Shown: one piece after another, positions 21,692 to 33,445 of the stretch
Layout of the letters: the number at the start of each line of letters is the position of its first letter
Numbering within the stretch: the first letter of the stretch is position 1
Origin: Sanderia malayensis
Lineage: Eukaryota > Cnidaria > Scyphozoa > Semaeostomeae > Pelagiidae
Length of the DNA stretch: 64,000 nt
Reading direction: 5' to 3'
Assembly (NCBI GenBank): GCA_013076295.1
Contig: RQOL01000855.1
Coordinates: 372,001 to 436,000, forward strand
Notes under the pieces: model-generated
Databases searched by the model: none
What the model was told of the DNA's origin: nothing
What the model saw: the letters and a program-made list of their open reading frames with translations, nothing else
Made by a program: the position numbers and the translations under genes

Positions 21692-24600
21692 ATGGCGGAT
21701 AGTTTAGGTAGCGGCAGCAGTGGCTCGAATTCAGAAAAAAAGAGACTCGAGAATAAATACAGCAAGCTTACAAGCCAATTAAGGGAGTCATTCGATAAAG
21801 TAAAGGGTAAGGATAAAAGTAGAAGAGGGGGGCGTAGCCGATCGTTGACAGCGAGTGGTGTTGTGGATGAGGTAATTGGGCCTAACGCCAGTGAAGAAAA
21901 GCAGGTTGCAGTTTATGGTGTTGGTAACACTGACAAGGCCCGTCTTCTATATAACAAAAGACAACGCCAATGGTATGAGGCGAGAAAACAACTCCCAAAG
22001 ACTCGAAAGGAGGAAAGACCTCAGAGCTCTGCCATAGTGGTACAAACATTTGGTGATGATGACGACAGTGATGCTGATGCTTGCAATTCTGATGACCATA
22101 TGGATAACGAAGCTCCTGTACATGGCTCACTTCAATATCCAGATAAAACATCAAGAAATTTAGCTGATCTTGAGCAAGGTTTGTACAATAATTCAGCATG
22201 TCTAAAGCAATACAAGAACATTATTTTACCATAAGGCTGTCGTTTTAAATTTTGTGAATCATAATTGTTATTGTATTCAATATTAGAATTAGAAACATTA
22301 ACAGAAGAATGCAGGGATGCCCTTTCAGTGGGTGATAAATTTAAAGAAGGTCCAAGAACATGGAAAGAGCGAATGGAAGCATTAGAAGAGAGCTGGTCAT
22401 GTAAAAGAGAGGAGCTATTTGATGTTGTTCTCGAGTGTGAAACTCGCCATGCAATGGTATGTGAGATGGGCTGTGGTCGAGAAGCTGTAATAGAATGCAG
22501 AGATTGTGAGAAATGGGGTTACAGTTTATGTGAATTGTGTGATGCTGTGAAGCACAAAAGTAGACCTTTTCACAATAGGAAAGGTTTAAAAGATGGATTT
22601 TTGCAAAATTTATCTCCAAGTAAATTTTTCCAAGAAACAACAAGAGACATAGTGGTGAAAGGTAAATATTATTATTATCAGATGATATTATTTTGTTGTC
22701 CAAAAAAATCATACAAGCTACAATAAAAGGCATGCTAATGAGCTTTTGTTGTAGGATAGTGCACATTTACTTTGAAATTAGCTTACAACACATCTGTGGT
22801 GTAACTGGTAACACTTTTTTCTGATACGAAAAAAGATTCAGGTTCAAATCCTGACAGATGCAGCTAATTTTGAGATTTTGTGCAGTACAATTGAATATTT
22901 AAACATGTAGATTAACATATTAAAGTATTGTCTTTATGCATTGTTCGTGAGAATAAGTTGTCATGTTTTTATTTGTGCAGATACATTTCTTATACTGAAA
23001 CCTCGGAGATGCACTTCATGCAAATCAAAATTTCAATCCAACACTTTTCAAGCTGGCACTGTTGCTGAGCGATGCATTGTTATAACAATGAAAGGTGTGT
23101 TGCAACTTTAAACACATGATCATTTTCATTCATTTTTCATTGTGTATAAAATGACCATATGAAAATTCTTAATGTTTACCAGGTCGTTATGATTTGTTTG
23201 TCCCCAATTTGATATGCCAGCACTGCAAACAATCCATATGTGCATTAACAGCAAGAACAGTGATTGAGAATGGCTTTTGGCCTTGTTCAGTTGAGAACAT
23301 TTCAACTATTATTGAGGTTGAAGTCCTTGAATTTTGGAATGCGTTTCAAAAATTGCAACCAAATTCTGCAGAGTCATGTTTTCTTCGTGTGCTTGAAGAT
23401 TTATCTGAAAACTTTGATAGGGTAAGTCTGTAGGAATTAAATCACAAACTCCTCTTTAGATTATCAATGGGCTTGAATAAAGTTAGATGCAGATGCAACA
23501 CTTTACTTTCCTGCAATAATTTCAGATCTCTTCAATTAATCGATCAATATTTGCAAGAGCTTTTAAAGAGTGGAAGTACTGCAAATACGAATTGGATAGG
23601 TTACAAGAGAAAGACTGGATGATTTGCCCACCTTGCCATGAAAATATGCATTCTATTCATGTTGATGGAAACAGTAAACTAAAGCGTTTTCAAAAGGCTG
23701 GAGTGTAAGCCTTCACTTATCATGTTCGCTTCTTTGCTCACTTTACCTTGCAAAGAGATGTGAAATTTTATATTTCTATTTAATTCCAGATCCATGTGTG
23801 ACTCCTACTATGCTAATCAGTATATTGTAGCAAAAGAAGATGTTGAAGCACATGTTCAACTGATTGGAAGCTCAAATCGCGTAAGACCGTTTTGAGTGCC
23901 CCTTGCAAATAATGTATTCCATGAAATATAGATTTTTTAAATATACGTAAAATGCTTTGTACTTTGCATGTTGATCAAGAACTTTATAGCGGTGTAGACA
24001 GCACTTTATGATGTTCATCTGACAGTTTGTAGAACCTGATCATATCATTAGAAAACTATTTGAAGTATATTTTGAAATTATAGGTTGTGGATAAAGATAA
24101 TACTTGCGGTAATAGCGTTTGGGAAGCTGCATCGAATGTTGCTCGTCGTAAAGCTCAGCTAGATGAAACAGGACTTTACCTGAGCAGTTGTCGGCATCAA
24201 GTAACGCCGAAAGCATTAAGCATGTACCGAGGAGAAATCTATGCTTATCCTCTGCTTCTTCAGCAGCATTTTATAACTGAGAGAACTGTTTTGTTTTTCT
24301 GGCAAGATGTTATTTGTAAATACTGGCCTTGGTTAAAAAAGGTTAAGCCCAATCTCGTTGATGCCATGACTCCAGCGCTTTCTGTCATGCATGGAAAAGG
24401 CCATGCTTGGCATTGTGAGGTAGACATGCTTTCTCATTTTCCAAGGGTGTGGCTCTACATAAAAATATGTATTTTAATGCATTTAATCAACCATGTAATC
24501 TTACAACTATATTCATCCTCAGGTTATATTTGGCGGCAGGTGGGTAGAGGGGACAGCAATGGCTAATGGTGAGGAGGTCGAACAAGTCAACAGCTACTTG

Positions 24601-27269
24601 TCAAGAGCTGCACATATCACAAAACGAATGTTGCCAGAAAGTAAGAAACATTACAAGTTACCTCATACATTGAAATTCATCTTTTTGCAGAGATAATTAT
24701 GTAAAGTTCTTTGCAGATAGAGAAGAATTGTTGACTGAATGTGCTGTGAGCTGGAATAAAAGAAAGATCCAGAATATGTCCAATCAGTTAGCAAAGAAAT
24801 ATACTCGGGTAACTCCAATTAATAAGGTTGAATTCATCATGATGTAGTGCTTGCTTCCAGGCATAATTTTATCCACAAAACATCAATAATTTATTGTGGC
24901 GTGAATTTGAATTCGTTTTTCAGACTAGAATGTCCTTAACTAAACTTGAAAAGGATTTGTCGAACACATGTGCTGACTTAAAATTAAATAAAGACAAAAT
25001 TAATTTTTTGGAATGGAAGAATGAAATTCAACAGGCTGGACTTGGTAAGGATGTAACTCGAAATTGTTCTTAATTGTTTGGATTGAATTTAATTGCAGTT
25101 TTGTCTATATTTTACTATTGGTGCTTGCTTCGTTGCAGCTGAGGCAAGCAAGCGCTCCGATATTGAATTGTCAGACCCTGAACGTTATGTAATAAACATA
25201 GCTGAATTGTATGCGATTGGTCAGCTTCCTGAAAATCTGAGAAGTGATAGTGGTGGTGATTTTTTAAAATTTGTGTGGGAAATTGGGATATTTCCAAGAT
25301 CTATTACAAAGAAGAAGTCCGTGGAAGAGAAGAAAGCTTTTGTTGTGGCTTTTCGTGGGAAGATGCCAATGGATGCAGATGCATATCAACAGCTTATATC
25401 TTCATGTATTCAAACAGTTCGGAGAAAGTTAGGAAATGCCTTTCAGTTAGATATCGAGAAGACGTATCTCTCTATCTTTCAGTTATCCTCCAATGCAAGA
25501 CGTTTAACAGGTAACAATGTAGTATTTGCTTTCTTTGTCAAGTGACATCATTTATCAATTTTATTTTCTTCGTGCATCATTTATACCTCATAATTACATA
25601 ACTAGATTCATCGAAAGGCTTTGTAAAGATCATCAAGCGATGCAAAAAAGAAAAAGAAGCTTTGAAGCCAAAAGTGGAAGCATACAATTCCATTGCCACA
25701 GATTGCAAATTGCCAATTGCTAAATTTGAAGATGTTTGTTTGGGCACGATCCCATGGCATGAATATCAGCTTACGGAAGGTATTTTACAACACGCACGTG
25801 CATATGGTATATACAAGGTATGGTTATTAAAATGCTATTTACCACTTGCTACATCAGTTGTGTAGAATGTTGAGTATTTGATTTGCAGGTCCTGGTTTAA
25901 GAACGAAAAGATTGGTGGTAGAGAAGATGTTGCTGATAAGACGGTCTGAAGAAGAAATGCTTCTACTTCTCAGAGAAATGAAAGACCACATTGTGTATTA
26001 TAAATCAAAAGTTTTACCTGAGCTCAGTGAGCATGAAAATCAGATGCTCAGTAGACTAGAAGAAATAAGAAGTAAGATGATACATAGAACATGCTTTTAC
26101 CTTAGTTTAATATCTTTGATGATATAATGTACACTTATAAGGATTATCTCTGTCACTGCAGGATTGGGCGTGGATGCTGTTGGTCAATTGGAGGAAAGAC
26201 AAAGGGTCTCGCAATGTTCCAGTGTAAGTAGTAATGTAGTGAATTGAAATGCAATGAACCAATAAGGTCTTTTTTCTATTACCTTTTGATTCCGTATTTT
26301 ATTAACAATTGAATACTTAACCAATAGGTGAAAGTCAAATATCGCACAAAGGCCATGGATATTCCCGTTGTAGAAGGAATGATTGCAGTAATCAGAAAAG
26401 GGCAGCACTTTGCTAGACAACAAATTTCTATGGCATCCATGAAATACCGAAATGCCATACAACAAAATAATGATTGCTTCCATGAGATGGTGGATGAAAG
26501 CAACGACGGAGATGCTGTTGATGATTTTAATCAACACGATGTTGAATTTGCTGTAGATTCAACAGAGAATGAGAGCCTTTTGCTTAACATCACTACGTCA
26601 GGGTACAATGCCAGCACGAAACATAAATATTATGAAATCGTCATGTCGAAAACGGGCAAAAATGAAGAAACTGAAATTATCATGTTGTCTGGTACATTCT
26701 CCAATACAACGTTGGCTGTGGATTGTACCCGGCAGTGTATTTTTCAAAACCTTCTTTTAGGACACTACTTTGTAAATAGTACTTACAAGTTAAATTCTTT
26801 GGAGCGTGATGTTGGTGAGCTCGTCAGTCAGATGGTCGAGTCAGTTATTGAAGGACGCCGGCTCAATCAGTTCATCTCACAAGACATCAGCATTGTTGAT
26901 ATTTCTATATCAGAAGCTGTGGCTGTTTTGGCTGAGTGTAATGTAAAATGCTCTATTGCACTGGAGTCAGATGTATTTCTCGAGGACAGTGAGGATGAAA
27001 ATTTGCTCTTGTTCCACCTGCAACGCTTGACTGACTTTCAGAAGAGATATGCAGTTGTGTTTATCACTTCCACAATCACGTCGTTGTTTTTATTAGATGG
27101 ATCCAACATGCTTTACGTTGACATTCACATGAACAATGTTGACTCTATTCCAGGTGGTGCGATTATTTTGAAAAACAATTATACACTGCGTGCATTTTTA
27201 TCTTATTTAAATCGGTTATCTCCTATGACAAGCGGCAGAATCGTAGTAATGAGTGCACCAAAGCATTGA
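21692..27269 (+). CDS. KDZ-superfamily transposase, 15 exons, open throughout (1294 aa)
   Basis: Exons: 21692-22178, 22287-22661, 22981-23094, 23183-23421, 23526-23704, 23790-23880, 24084-24419, 24523-24640, 24717-24808, 24924-25044, 25139-25510, 25606-25779, 25889-26071, 26162-26223 and 26328-27269. All introns are GT/AG, and lengths sum to 3885 nt with every phase joining, so the frame is intact. Residues of about 215-260 form a Cys/His cluster (CEMGCG..CRDC..CELCDAVKH) like those of KDZ transposases. The core has CPPC and VDGN (Asp about 452), CRH (531-533) with RGEIYAYP, FFWQDVICKY (Asp about 570), MHGKGHAWHC, and EGTAMANGEEVEQ (Glu about 624), which matches the KDZ catalytic layout. The 313-residue last exon is extra and its function is uncertain. 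A polyadenylation signal AATAAA follows at 27339. It lies head-to-head with the DDX43-like gene. Confidence 0.85.
22790..22862 (+). tRNA. tRNA-Ile(GAT)-like sequence in intron 2 of the KDZ gene, likely a pseudo-tRNA
   Basis: A full cloverleaf can be drawn. Acceptor 22790-22796 pairs with 22855-22861 (6 of 7; first pair A-C). The D arm is GTGT/ACAC with loop AACTGGTA (G18 G19 present). The anticodon loop is CTGATAC with GAT at 22823-22825, then a 5-nt variable region. The T arm is TCAGG/CCTGA with loop TTCAAAT. A box (TGGTGTAACTGG) and B box (GGTTCAAATCC) match consensus. A run of six T at 22815-22820 inside the anticodon stem should stop RNA polymerase III, and the GAT anticodon is unusual for a nuclear tRNA-Ile. 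A tRNA-derived SINE head is the alternative. Confidence 0.6.
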
Positions 27270-27338
27270 CATTAATGAGATGTCTATTGGTGATATTTTG
27301 TTTTCGTTTCATTCTTTTGTTCTTTTAAGTTATGGTGG

Positions 27339-27344
27339 AATAAA
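27339..27344 (+). terminator. Polyadenylation signal of the KDZ gene
   Basis: AATAAA is 70 bp after the stop codon, in an AT-rich 3' region with no further coding signal. Confidence 0.5.
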
Positions 27345-28079
27345 GGAATTAGTTTACTGATACGCTTCATGCGGAACTATTTTTCTTGCATACCACGCGC
27401 AAAATGTCTCTTGACATACTTCCTACCCCTAGAGAATCAAGAAGTTGTTTAAATTCAATTGCGAATCACACATGCTAACATCAAAGTTTGCAGGACAGTA
27501 GAAGCTAGATTGATTAATATTGATTGAAAGTGACAAATGCTGTCGTGTTCAAAGACCTTACGAATGGTATGTTTTCAGCACAATTATATTTATTTTCGCA
27601 TATCTTGGTTGCATATTCACATATTGTCCCGCAATTCGTATTCGTATCAAGCTTAAAAGTGTCTTTCAAATGAACGACATTCAATTATTTTCTATAATTC
27701 CGACCATATCCAGCTAATCTTAAGATTAATACTAAATGAAAACGCAAATAACATATGGTGAAGGTTCTGTCACTCCCACCTTTTCATTGTAAAGTATACC
27801 TCGATGGGACATTCAGTACTTTATGCCACTTTTTACACACCAAAATCTTTGACAGACATCAATATTCTTCAAAAATTTTTGTTTTCAGCTTGAAATTTTT
27901 GGTGACCGGCTTAAGGTGTAAATTCGCCTAAACACCGATCAAGTCAAATTGAATGAAGATGACTAGTGGCGCAAGTGTTTTCTAAACCCAACCCTATTAA
28001 GGTTGTCCCCGAAATAAACCATACTCATTTCATTCTTTCAATTTTAATTATGTTGAAATATAGGATTTCTTCTATTAGG
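27345..28079. other. Non-coding stretch downstream of the KDZ gene
   Basis: No exon with good splice sites and coding bias, and no clear repeat, seen on either strand. Confidence 0.5.
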
Positions 28080-28505
28080 CGCCCGGGCGCTTATTAGATA
28101 TTTTGCAAAATTGTGTGGGCGCTTATTAGAGGGGAGCGCTTACAAGGTGGGGGCGCTTATTTCACAGTTCTGAAATTTTAAGATCAGGCAACCTCAAAAG
28201 CAAAGAATAATCTTATATAGTTCCGAATGTTATTCAATATTAAACAGTCAAGATCAAATTCAACTGCTGATCTTGAATGCATTGCATTTTCCAAACGCCC
28301 AAGACGCGATGGAAGACGCGAAAAAAAAAGTGAACAGTGAAAAGTGAAAACTGAACAGTGAACTGAACAGTGAAAATGTAAGGGTTTTATTAACCGCCCT
28401 GGGCGATTAACAGAGGGGAGCGTTTTTTCACACTTCTTGATGTTAGGGGCGTTTATTGGAGGGGGCGGTTAAAAGATGGTGGGCGCTAACTGGAGGAAAT
28501 ACGGT
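28080..28505. repeat. GGGCGCTTATT-type interspersed repeat with a nearby minisatellite
   Basis: Several variants of GGGCGCTTATTAGAGGGGAG occur at 28080-28165 and again in diverged form at 28395-28505, ending ggaaatacggta. Between them is a small gtgaacagtgaaa tandem repeat (28325-28376). Short pieces of the same flavour are at 20225-20300 and near 37005-37026 (cggggatttacggta). I recognise the pattern as common in marine invertebrate DNA but cannot assign a class. Confidence 0.55.
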
Positions 28506-29557
28506 ATATGCTTTTAGTACAAATAAGAAAAAAACTAAGTTTTGAACAACAACACACCAAAGAAGATAAATCCAGTTTTGTCGACCCCAACCTTTCAATA
28601 CCCCAAAGTAACACTTGAACAGCCTCAACATTCTGAAAGCTTTGATTTCATACCTAATGTTACTATGAAATTATTCATAGCCGATGCAATGTGTAAGTTT
28701 GCTTGAATATCCAGGGTTGAGTGAAACCATAGTTAACGACTCGTACAGCGTTTGAGTGTGTTTCAAACCAAATTGCATTCAAATGAGAGTTCCTCGCTTA
28801 GGACTCGGATAAATAGCAGTCCTTGTCCGTATGAAGTTTGAATCTGATTATATTTTGAAATCTTCGAGTCGTAAAGCCTTGATCGTTGTTGTACATATAT
28901 GGCATATTTCAAAGGTAGTATGAATACTATGAAAAAATGGGTAGTATGAAAATGGGTATGAAAAAAAAGTAATGCAGCTAAGTATCCAAAAGTAGACACA
29001 AATTCAAGAATTGTTTAACTTCTTTAGAAGGAGCAAAGTTAATACTTACTGGTTTCATTAACATCAAGGTTCACAGAATTCTTGATACCAACTGGTTCTA
29101 AGATAACATTAGGGTCTTCAAAGGCTGAAAAGTCCATAGACTTTCGAATGGCGCATCCTGTCGTCAACAACCATTGCAAATGGCGTTACCGCTATTTTGA
29201 AAATAAAATTCTTAGGGAAAACTGTGAGTCCCAGGAGGTTGAAATCAATATTGGATATCAAAAGTAGTAACCATGAAAAGGACCCAAGGGATATTCTATA
29301 CATTCGAGCACACGTACTTCGACAACAAATAAATTTAATTACTTCAATTTTATTGTTGAAGACGTATTGTTGAAGACATATAAGGAATCCGCATTGTAAA
29401 TTAAAATGAATATAACAAAAGAATAAATATTTCCAAAGTCGCTAAGAACATTTCAAAAATATTTCTTTTATATAATTTAATCAATATTACAAAAATTGCC
29501 AAAAAGAACATTAACTGCAACAAATCGTTGTAAAATAATTGTTGCTCTAAATGGGCT
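28506..29557. other. AT-rich region with one exon-like segment at 29052-29099 (-)
   Basis: On the minus strand, 29052-29099 is a 48-nt segment after ttatcttag and before gtaagt. It is open in the split-codon phase (PVGIKNSVNLDVNET). Its first 16 bases resemble the start of the tandem 27-nt segments at 29.9-32.1 kb (AACCAGTTGGTATCA vs AACCAATTCAAGGATCA). Otherwise nothing is seen. Confidence 0.3.
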
Positions 29558-32500
29558 TCAATTTTTCTGCATATTCTTCAACAATTCTTTAAAGCTGGGG
29601 TTTGCATTGAAAACTAAAACAAAATAAAGGGAAAACAAATATAAACATAAAAATTTACAACTTTATGATGGTTTAATATCAAATATATTACACCATCCAA
29701 TCACAAATCTAACAACAATTACAACTACAAAAACAACATTACTCACAATCACTATCCAATTTAAAAACTTTCACACGGCTACCTAAAAGATGGACAAAAA
29801 CAGAAACAAATATAATGCAGGCAAAATAAATTTTGAATTGAGATATATCATCAAATTCGGTAAAAGAAAGCGTGGAAGCTCCATGAGTGCAACGGCATAT
29901 TACTCTGAGCCAATGATCCTTGAATTGGTTCTAGAAGAAGAAAGATGACCATTTAGCAGTGGAAAGGCCACAAACTGTGCAGTTACAAAAAAGAATTGAA
30001 TTAAGAATAAACAATGAAGATAAAGTAAGCATACGCTGAGTCGATGATCCTTGAATTGGTTCTAAAAGAAGAAAAATGACCATTTGGAACAAGCAGTGGA
30101 AAGGCCGCAAACTGTGCAATTACAAAAGAAAATTGAATTAAGAATAAACAATGAAGATAAAGTAAGCATACGCTGAGTCGCTGATACTTGAATTGGCTCT
30201 AAAAGAAAAAAGATGACCATTTAGAGCCAGCAGTGGAAAGGCCCCAAACTGTGCAATTACAAGAGAGAATTGAATCAAGAATAAACAATGAAGATAAAGT
30301 AAGCATACCCTGAGTCGATGATCTTGAATTGGTTCTAAAAGAAGAAAAATGACCATTTAGAGCCAGGAGTGGAAAGGCCGCAAACTGTGCAATTACAAAA
30401 GAGAATTGAATCAAAAATAAACATGGAAGATAAAGTAAGCATACGCTGAGTCGATGATCCTTGAATTGGTTCTAAAAGAAAAAAGATGACCATTTAGAGC
30501 CAGCAGTGGAAAGACCCCAAACTGTGCAGTTACAAAAGAGAATTGAATTAAGAATAAACAATGAAGATAAAGTAAGCATACGCTGAGTCGATGATCCTTG
30601 AATTGGTTCTAAAAGAAGAAAGATGACCATTTAGAACAAGCAGTGGAAAGGCCGCAAACTGTGCAATTACAAAAGAGATTGAATTAAGAATAAACAATGA
30701 AGATAAAGTAAGCATACGCTGAGTCGATGATCCTTGAATTGGTTCTAAAAGAAGAAAGATGACCATTTAGAACAAGCAGTGGAAAGACCCAAACTGTGCA
30801 ATTACAAGAGAGAATTGAATTAAGAATAAACATGGAAGATAAAGTAAGCATACCTGAGTCGATGATCCTTGAATTCGTTCTAAAAAAAAAAAATGACCAT
30901 TTAGAGCCAGGAGTGGAAAGGCCGCAAACTGTGCAATTACAAAAAAGAATTGAATCAAGAATAAACATGGAAGATAAAGTAAGCATACCCTGAGTCGATG
31001 ATCCTTGAATTGGTTCTAAAAGAAAAAAGATGACCATTTAGAGCCAGCAGTGGAAAGACCCCAAACTGTGCAATTACAAGAGAGAATTGAATCAAGAATA
31101 AACAATGAAGATAAAGTAAGCATACGCTGAGTCGCTGATCCTTGAATTGGTTCTAAAAGAAAAAAGATGACCATTTAGAGCCAGCAGTGGAAAGGCTGCA
31201 AACTGTGCAATTACAAGAGAGAATTGAATCAAGAATAAACAATGAAGATAAAGTAAGCATACGCTGAGTCGATGATCCTTGAATTGGTTCTAAAACAAGA
31301 AAGATGACCATTTAGAACAAGCAGTGGAAAGGCTGCAAACTGTGCAATTACAAAAGAGAATTGAATCAAGAATAAACATGGAAGATAAAGTAAGCATACG
31401 CTGAGTCGATGATCCTTGAATCGGTTCTAAAAGAAGAAGGATGACCATTTGAGCCAGCAGTGGAAAGACCCCAAACTGTGCAATTACAAAGAGAATTGAA
31501 TCAAGAATAAAACATGAAGATAAAGTAAGCATACCCTGAGTCGATGATCCTTGAATTGGTTCTAAAAGAAGAAACTGACCATTTAGAGCCAGGAGTGGAA
31601 AGACCCCAAACTGTGCAATTACAAGAGAGAATTGAATTAAGAATAAACATGGAAGATAAAGTAAGCATACCCTGAGTTGATGATACTTGAATTGTTCTAA
31701 AAGACGAAAAATGACCATTTAGAGCCAGGAGTGGAAAGACCCCAAACTGTGCAATTACAAGAGAGAATTGAATCAAGAATAAACAATGAAGATAAAGTAG
31801 CATACGCTGAATCGATGATCCTTGAATTGGTTCTGAAAGAAGAAAAGATGACCATTAGAACAAGCAGTGGAAAGGTCGCAAACTGTGCAATTACAAAAGA
31901 GAATTGAATCAAGAATAAACAATGAAGATAAAGTAAGCATACGCTGAGTCGATGATCCTTGAATTGGTTCTAAACAAGAAAGATGACCATTCAGAGCCAG
32001 CAGTGGAAAGACCCCAAACTGTGCAATTACAAAAGAGAATTGAATCAAGAATAAACATGGAAGATAAAGTAAGCATACGCTGAGTCGATGATCCTTGAAT
32101 CGTTCTAAAAGAAGAGGATGACCATTTAGAAGAAGCAGTGGAAAGGCCGCAAACTGTGCAATTACAAGAGAGAAGGCAAAAGAATCAATTGTGTTATCAA
32201 TTCGATTGTGTTCTTTATTAAGAAGATTTGAATACACATATAACAGAAATAATAGTCAGCTTAAATGCTTACCATTGAAAGATGTAGAAGATGTTTCTGA
32301 CCTTTAAAAAGATAAAACAATTATGAATGGTGCACTCGTAAAATGGTCAAGTTTGTCTAAATATTAATGTATAATTATAAGTACACAAGCTTACATTGTT
32401 CCTTTTGAATAAATGTTTTGAATATTTTGGTAACCAAAGTTCCATTCTCACTGGCTAAAAAAACTACTTCCACATGATTCATCTGGGCTATATGTCCACA

Positions 32501-32575
32501 ATGTGTTTTTTTTTTCGTTGATGTGAAAGCCAATTACTATCAACTCACAGTTTGATTTTGAAACATCATGTCAAT
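29558..32575 (-). CDS. Candidate micro-exon gene (minus strand)
   Basis: Possible exons from the 5' side: 32549-32575 (27 nt), 32395-32454 (60 nt), 32273-32296 (24 nt), 17 array segments of about 27 nt, and 29558-29613 (terminal, with stops in two phases). Each has a pyrimidine-AG before it and a GT donor after it (gtgagt, gtaagc, gtatgc). Internal lengths are multiples of three, so exons could be skipped or included freely. In phase 0 the array exon reads NQFKDHRLS or NQFKDHRLR. In the split-codon phase it reads PIQGSSTQ, but then the two upstream segments hit stops. At least two array units are 26 nt and would shift the frame. No start or signal-peptide exon was identified. The whole may be a satellite built from one exon-intron unit rather than a gene. 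Confidence 0.3.
29899..32173. repeat. Tandem array, about 17 units of 136 bp
   Basis: Each unit contains gtaagcata, tgaattggtt, atgaccattt and ccaaactgtgcaattac in fixed order. Spacing between successive gtaagcata is 134-138 bp. The first unit, at 29899, is slightly shorter and the last, near 32173, is truncated. On the minus strand each unit carries an acceptor-like tcttcttttag, a 27-nt segment and a gtatgc donor. Long ORFs in this region come from the repetition. Confidence 0.92.
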
Positions 32576-33339
32576 CTGAAAATTGAAGAAAAGAAGCTGA
32601 GCTGCAAAGGATGCAGTAATTTTTGATTAGAAGTAATGCAGTTGATATTCTTCTGTAGCTGCTTTAATACTACAATTTGTAAGCCCAAAAAGTCAACATT
32701 ATGCCACTTGTCTATTTGCTGATTTTTATAACATATTGGAATAATTCAATTTGTAAAAGCAACCATGAAAATTTTGGCTGCTTCTAATTGCCATACCCAC
32801 CCTGTTTTCAATATACTTTATCTTCATGAAACTGTTTTTTGTCTTTCTGATGGTTTTTTTCCGCTTGGGGAATTCTTGCAACATCCAATACAACTTAGGC
32901 GTCTTATATTGTTTGTGGTATTGCAATTTGGACATACTTTTAAAGTGTTGTTCTGGGAAATCATCAATATAATCCATGTATACATTAACAATTCATATTA
33001 TATCAAATTAGTTGATTGCAGATTCTTCATGTATCATATTGTCAGGATTACATTTCGAATAAAATACATGTAAATTCAATGAAAAAGGAATGTTACTCTA
33101 TGTTACTCTTCAACTTGGCAAGAAGGCTTTTTGATATGTGGGGTGGGGCCTATAGCAATTACATAGGTAATTGCCTGGACAGAAAAGAGACAATTTTAAG
33201 GTGACAGAATATAAAAACAAACTCCTCTTACAGACGACATGCTGAATTCAAAAGAATCGGTAATTTTTCCAATCCAAAAAATATTGTTTTGTTCCAAATC
33301 TCAACAATACACGTGTTCACTGCGCAGAAAGAACAATTT
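32576..33339. other. Non-coding stretch right of the micro-exon array
   Basis: It has ORFs of up to 102 codons on both strands (for example 32765-33073 plus) but without recognisable domains or convincing splice context. No repeat noticed. Confidence 0.4.
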
Positions 33340-33445
33340 ATTCGGACTACAGCGCAGTGGTCAATCTTACAGACATGTTTTCCGTAATGTGAACAACTTT
33401 GAAACGGAATATATATCCGTATCCGTTGTGAGACGGAGTTGTGTA
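33340..33445 (-). repeat. Right terminal inverted region of the KDZ element (candidate)
   Basis: The complement of 33395-33418 matches 21564-21587 at 22 of 24 bases. The complement of 33352-33365 matches 21632-21645 at 12 of 14. Order and spacing agree roughly. If these are the two ends of one transposon, the element is about 11.9 kb and includes the tandem array. Confidence 0.5.

Noticed and set aside
21882..22766. Minus-strand ORFs of 105 and 141 codons opposite the KDZ exons
   Set aside because: Shadows of coding exons on the plus strand, with no domain or splice pattern of their own.
30796..30993. Plus-strand reading of the array as exons (VERPQTVQLQKRIE...) between cag and gtaagc
   Set aside because: The segment is 65 nt, so consecutive copies would not stay in frame, and the acceptors lack a pyrimidine tract. 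The minus-strand reading fits splice signals better.
29899..32173. CRISPR-like array
   Set aside because: Whole 136-bp units repeat with no unique spacers, in a spliced eukaryotic genome. It is an ordinary tandem repeat.
30138..32237. Long minus-strand ORFs (up to 154 codons) across the tandem array
   Set aside because: They run through acceptor- and donor-like sites, shift frame between units, and arise from repetition of one unit.
32726..33073. Signal-peptide exon for the micro-exon candidate
   Set aside because: ORFs on both strands lack a hydrophobic leader joined to a matching donor, so no start exon could be supported.
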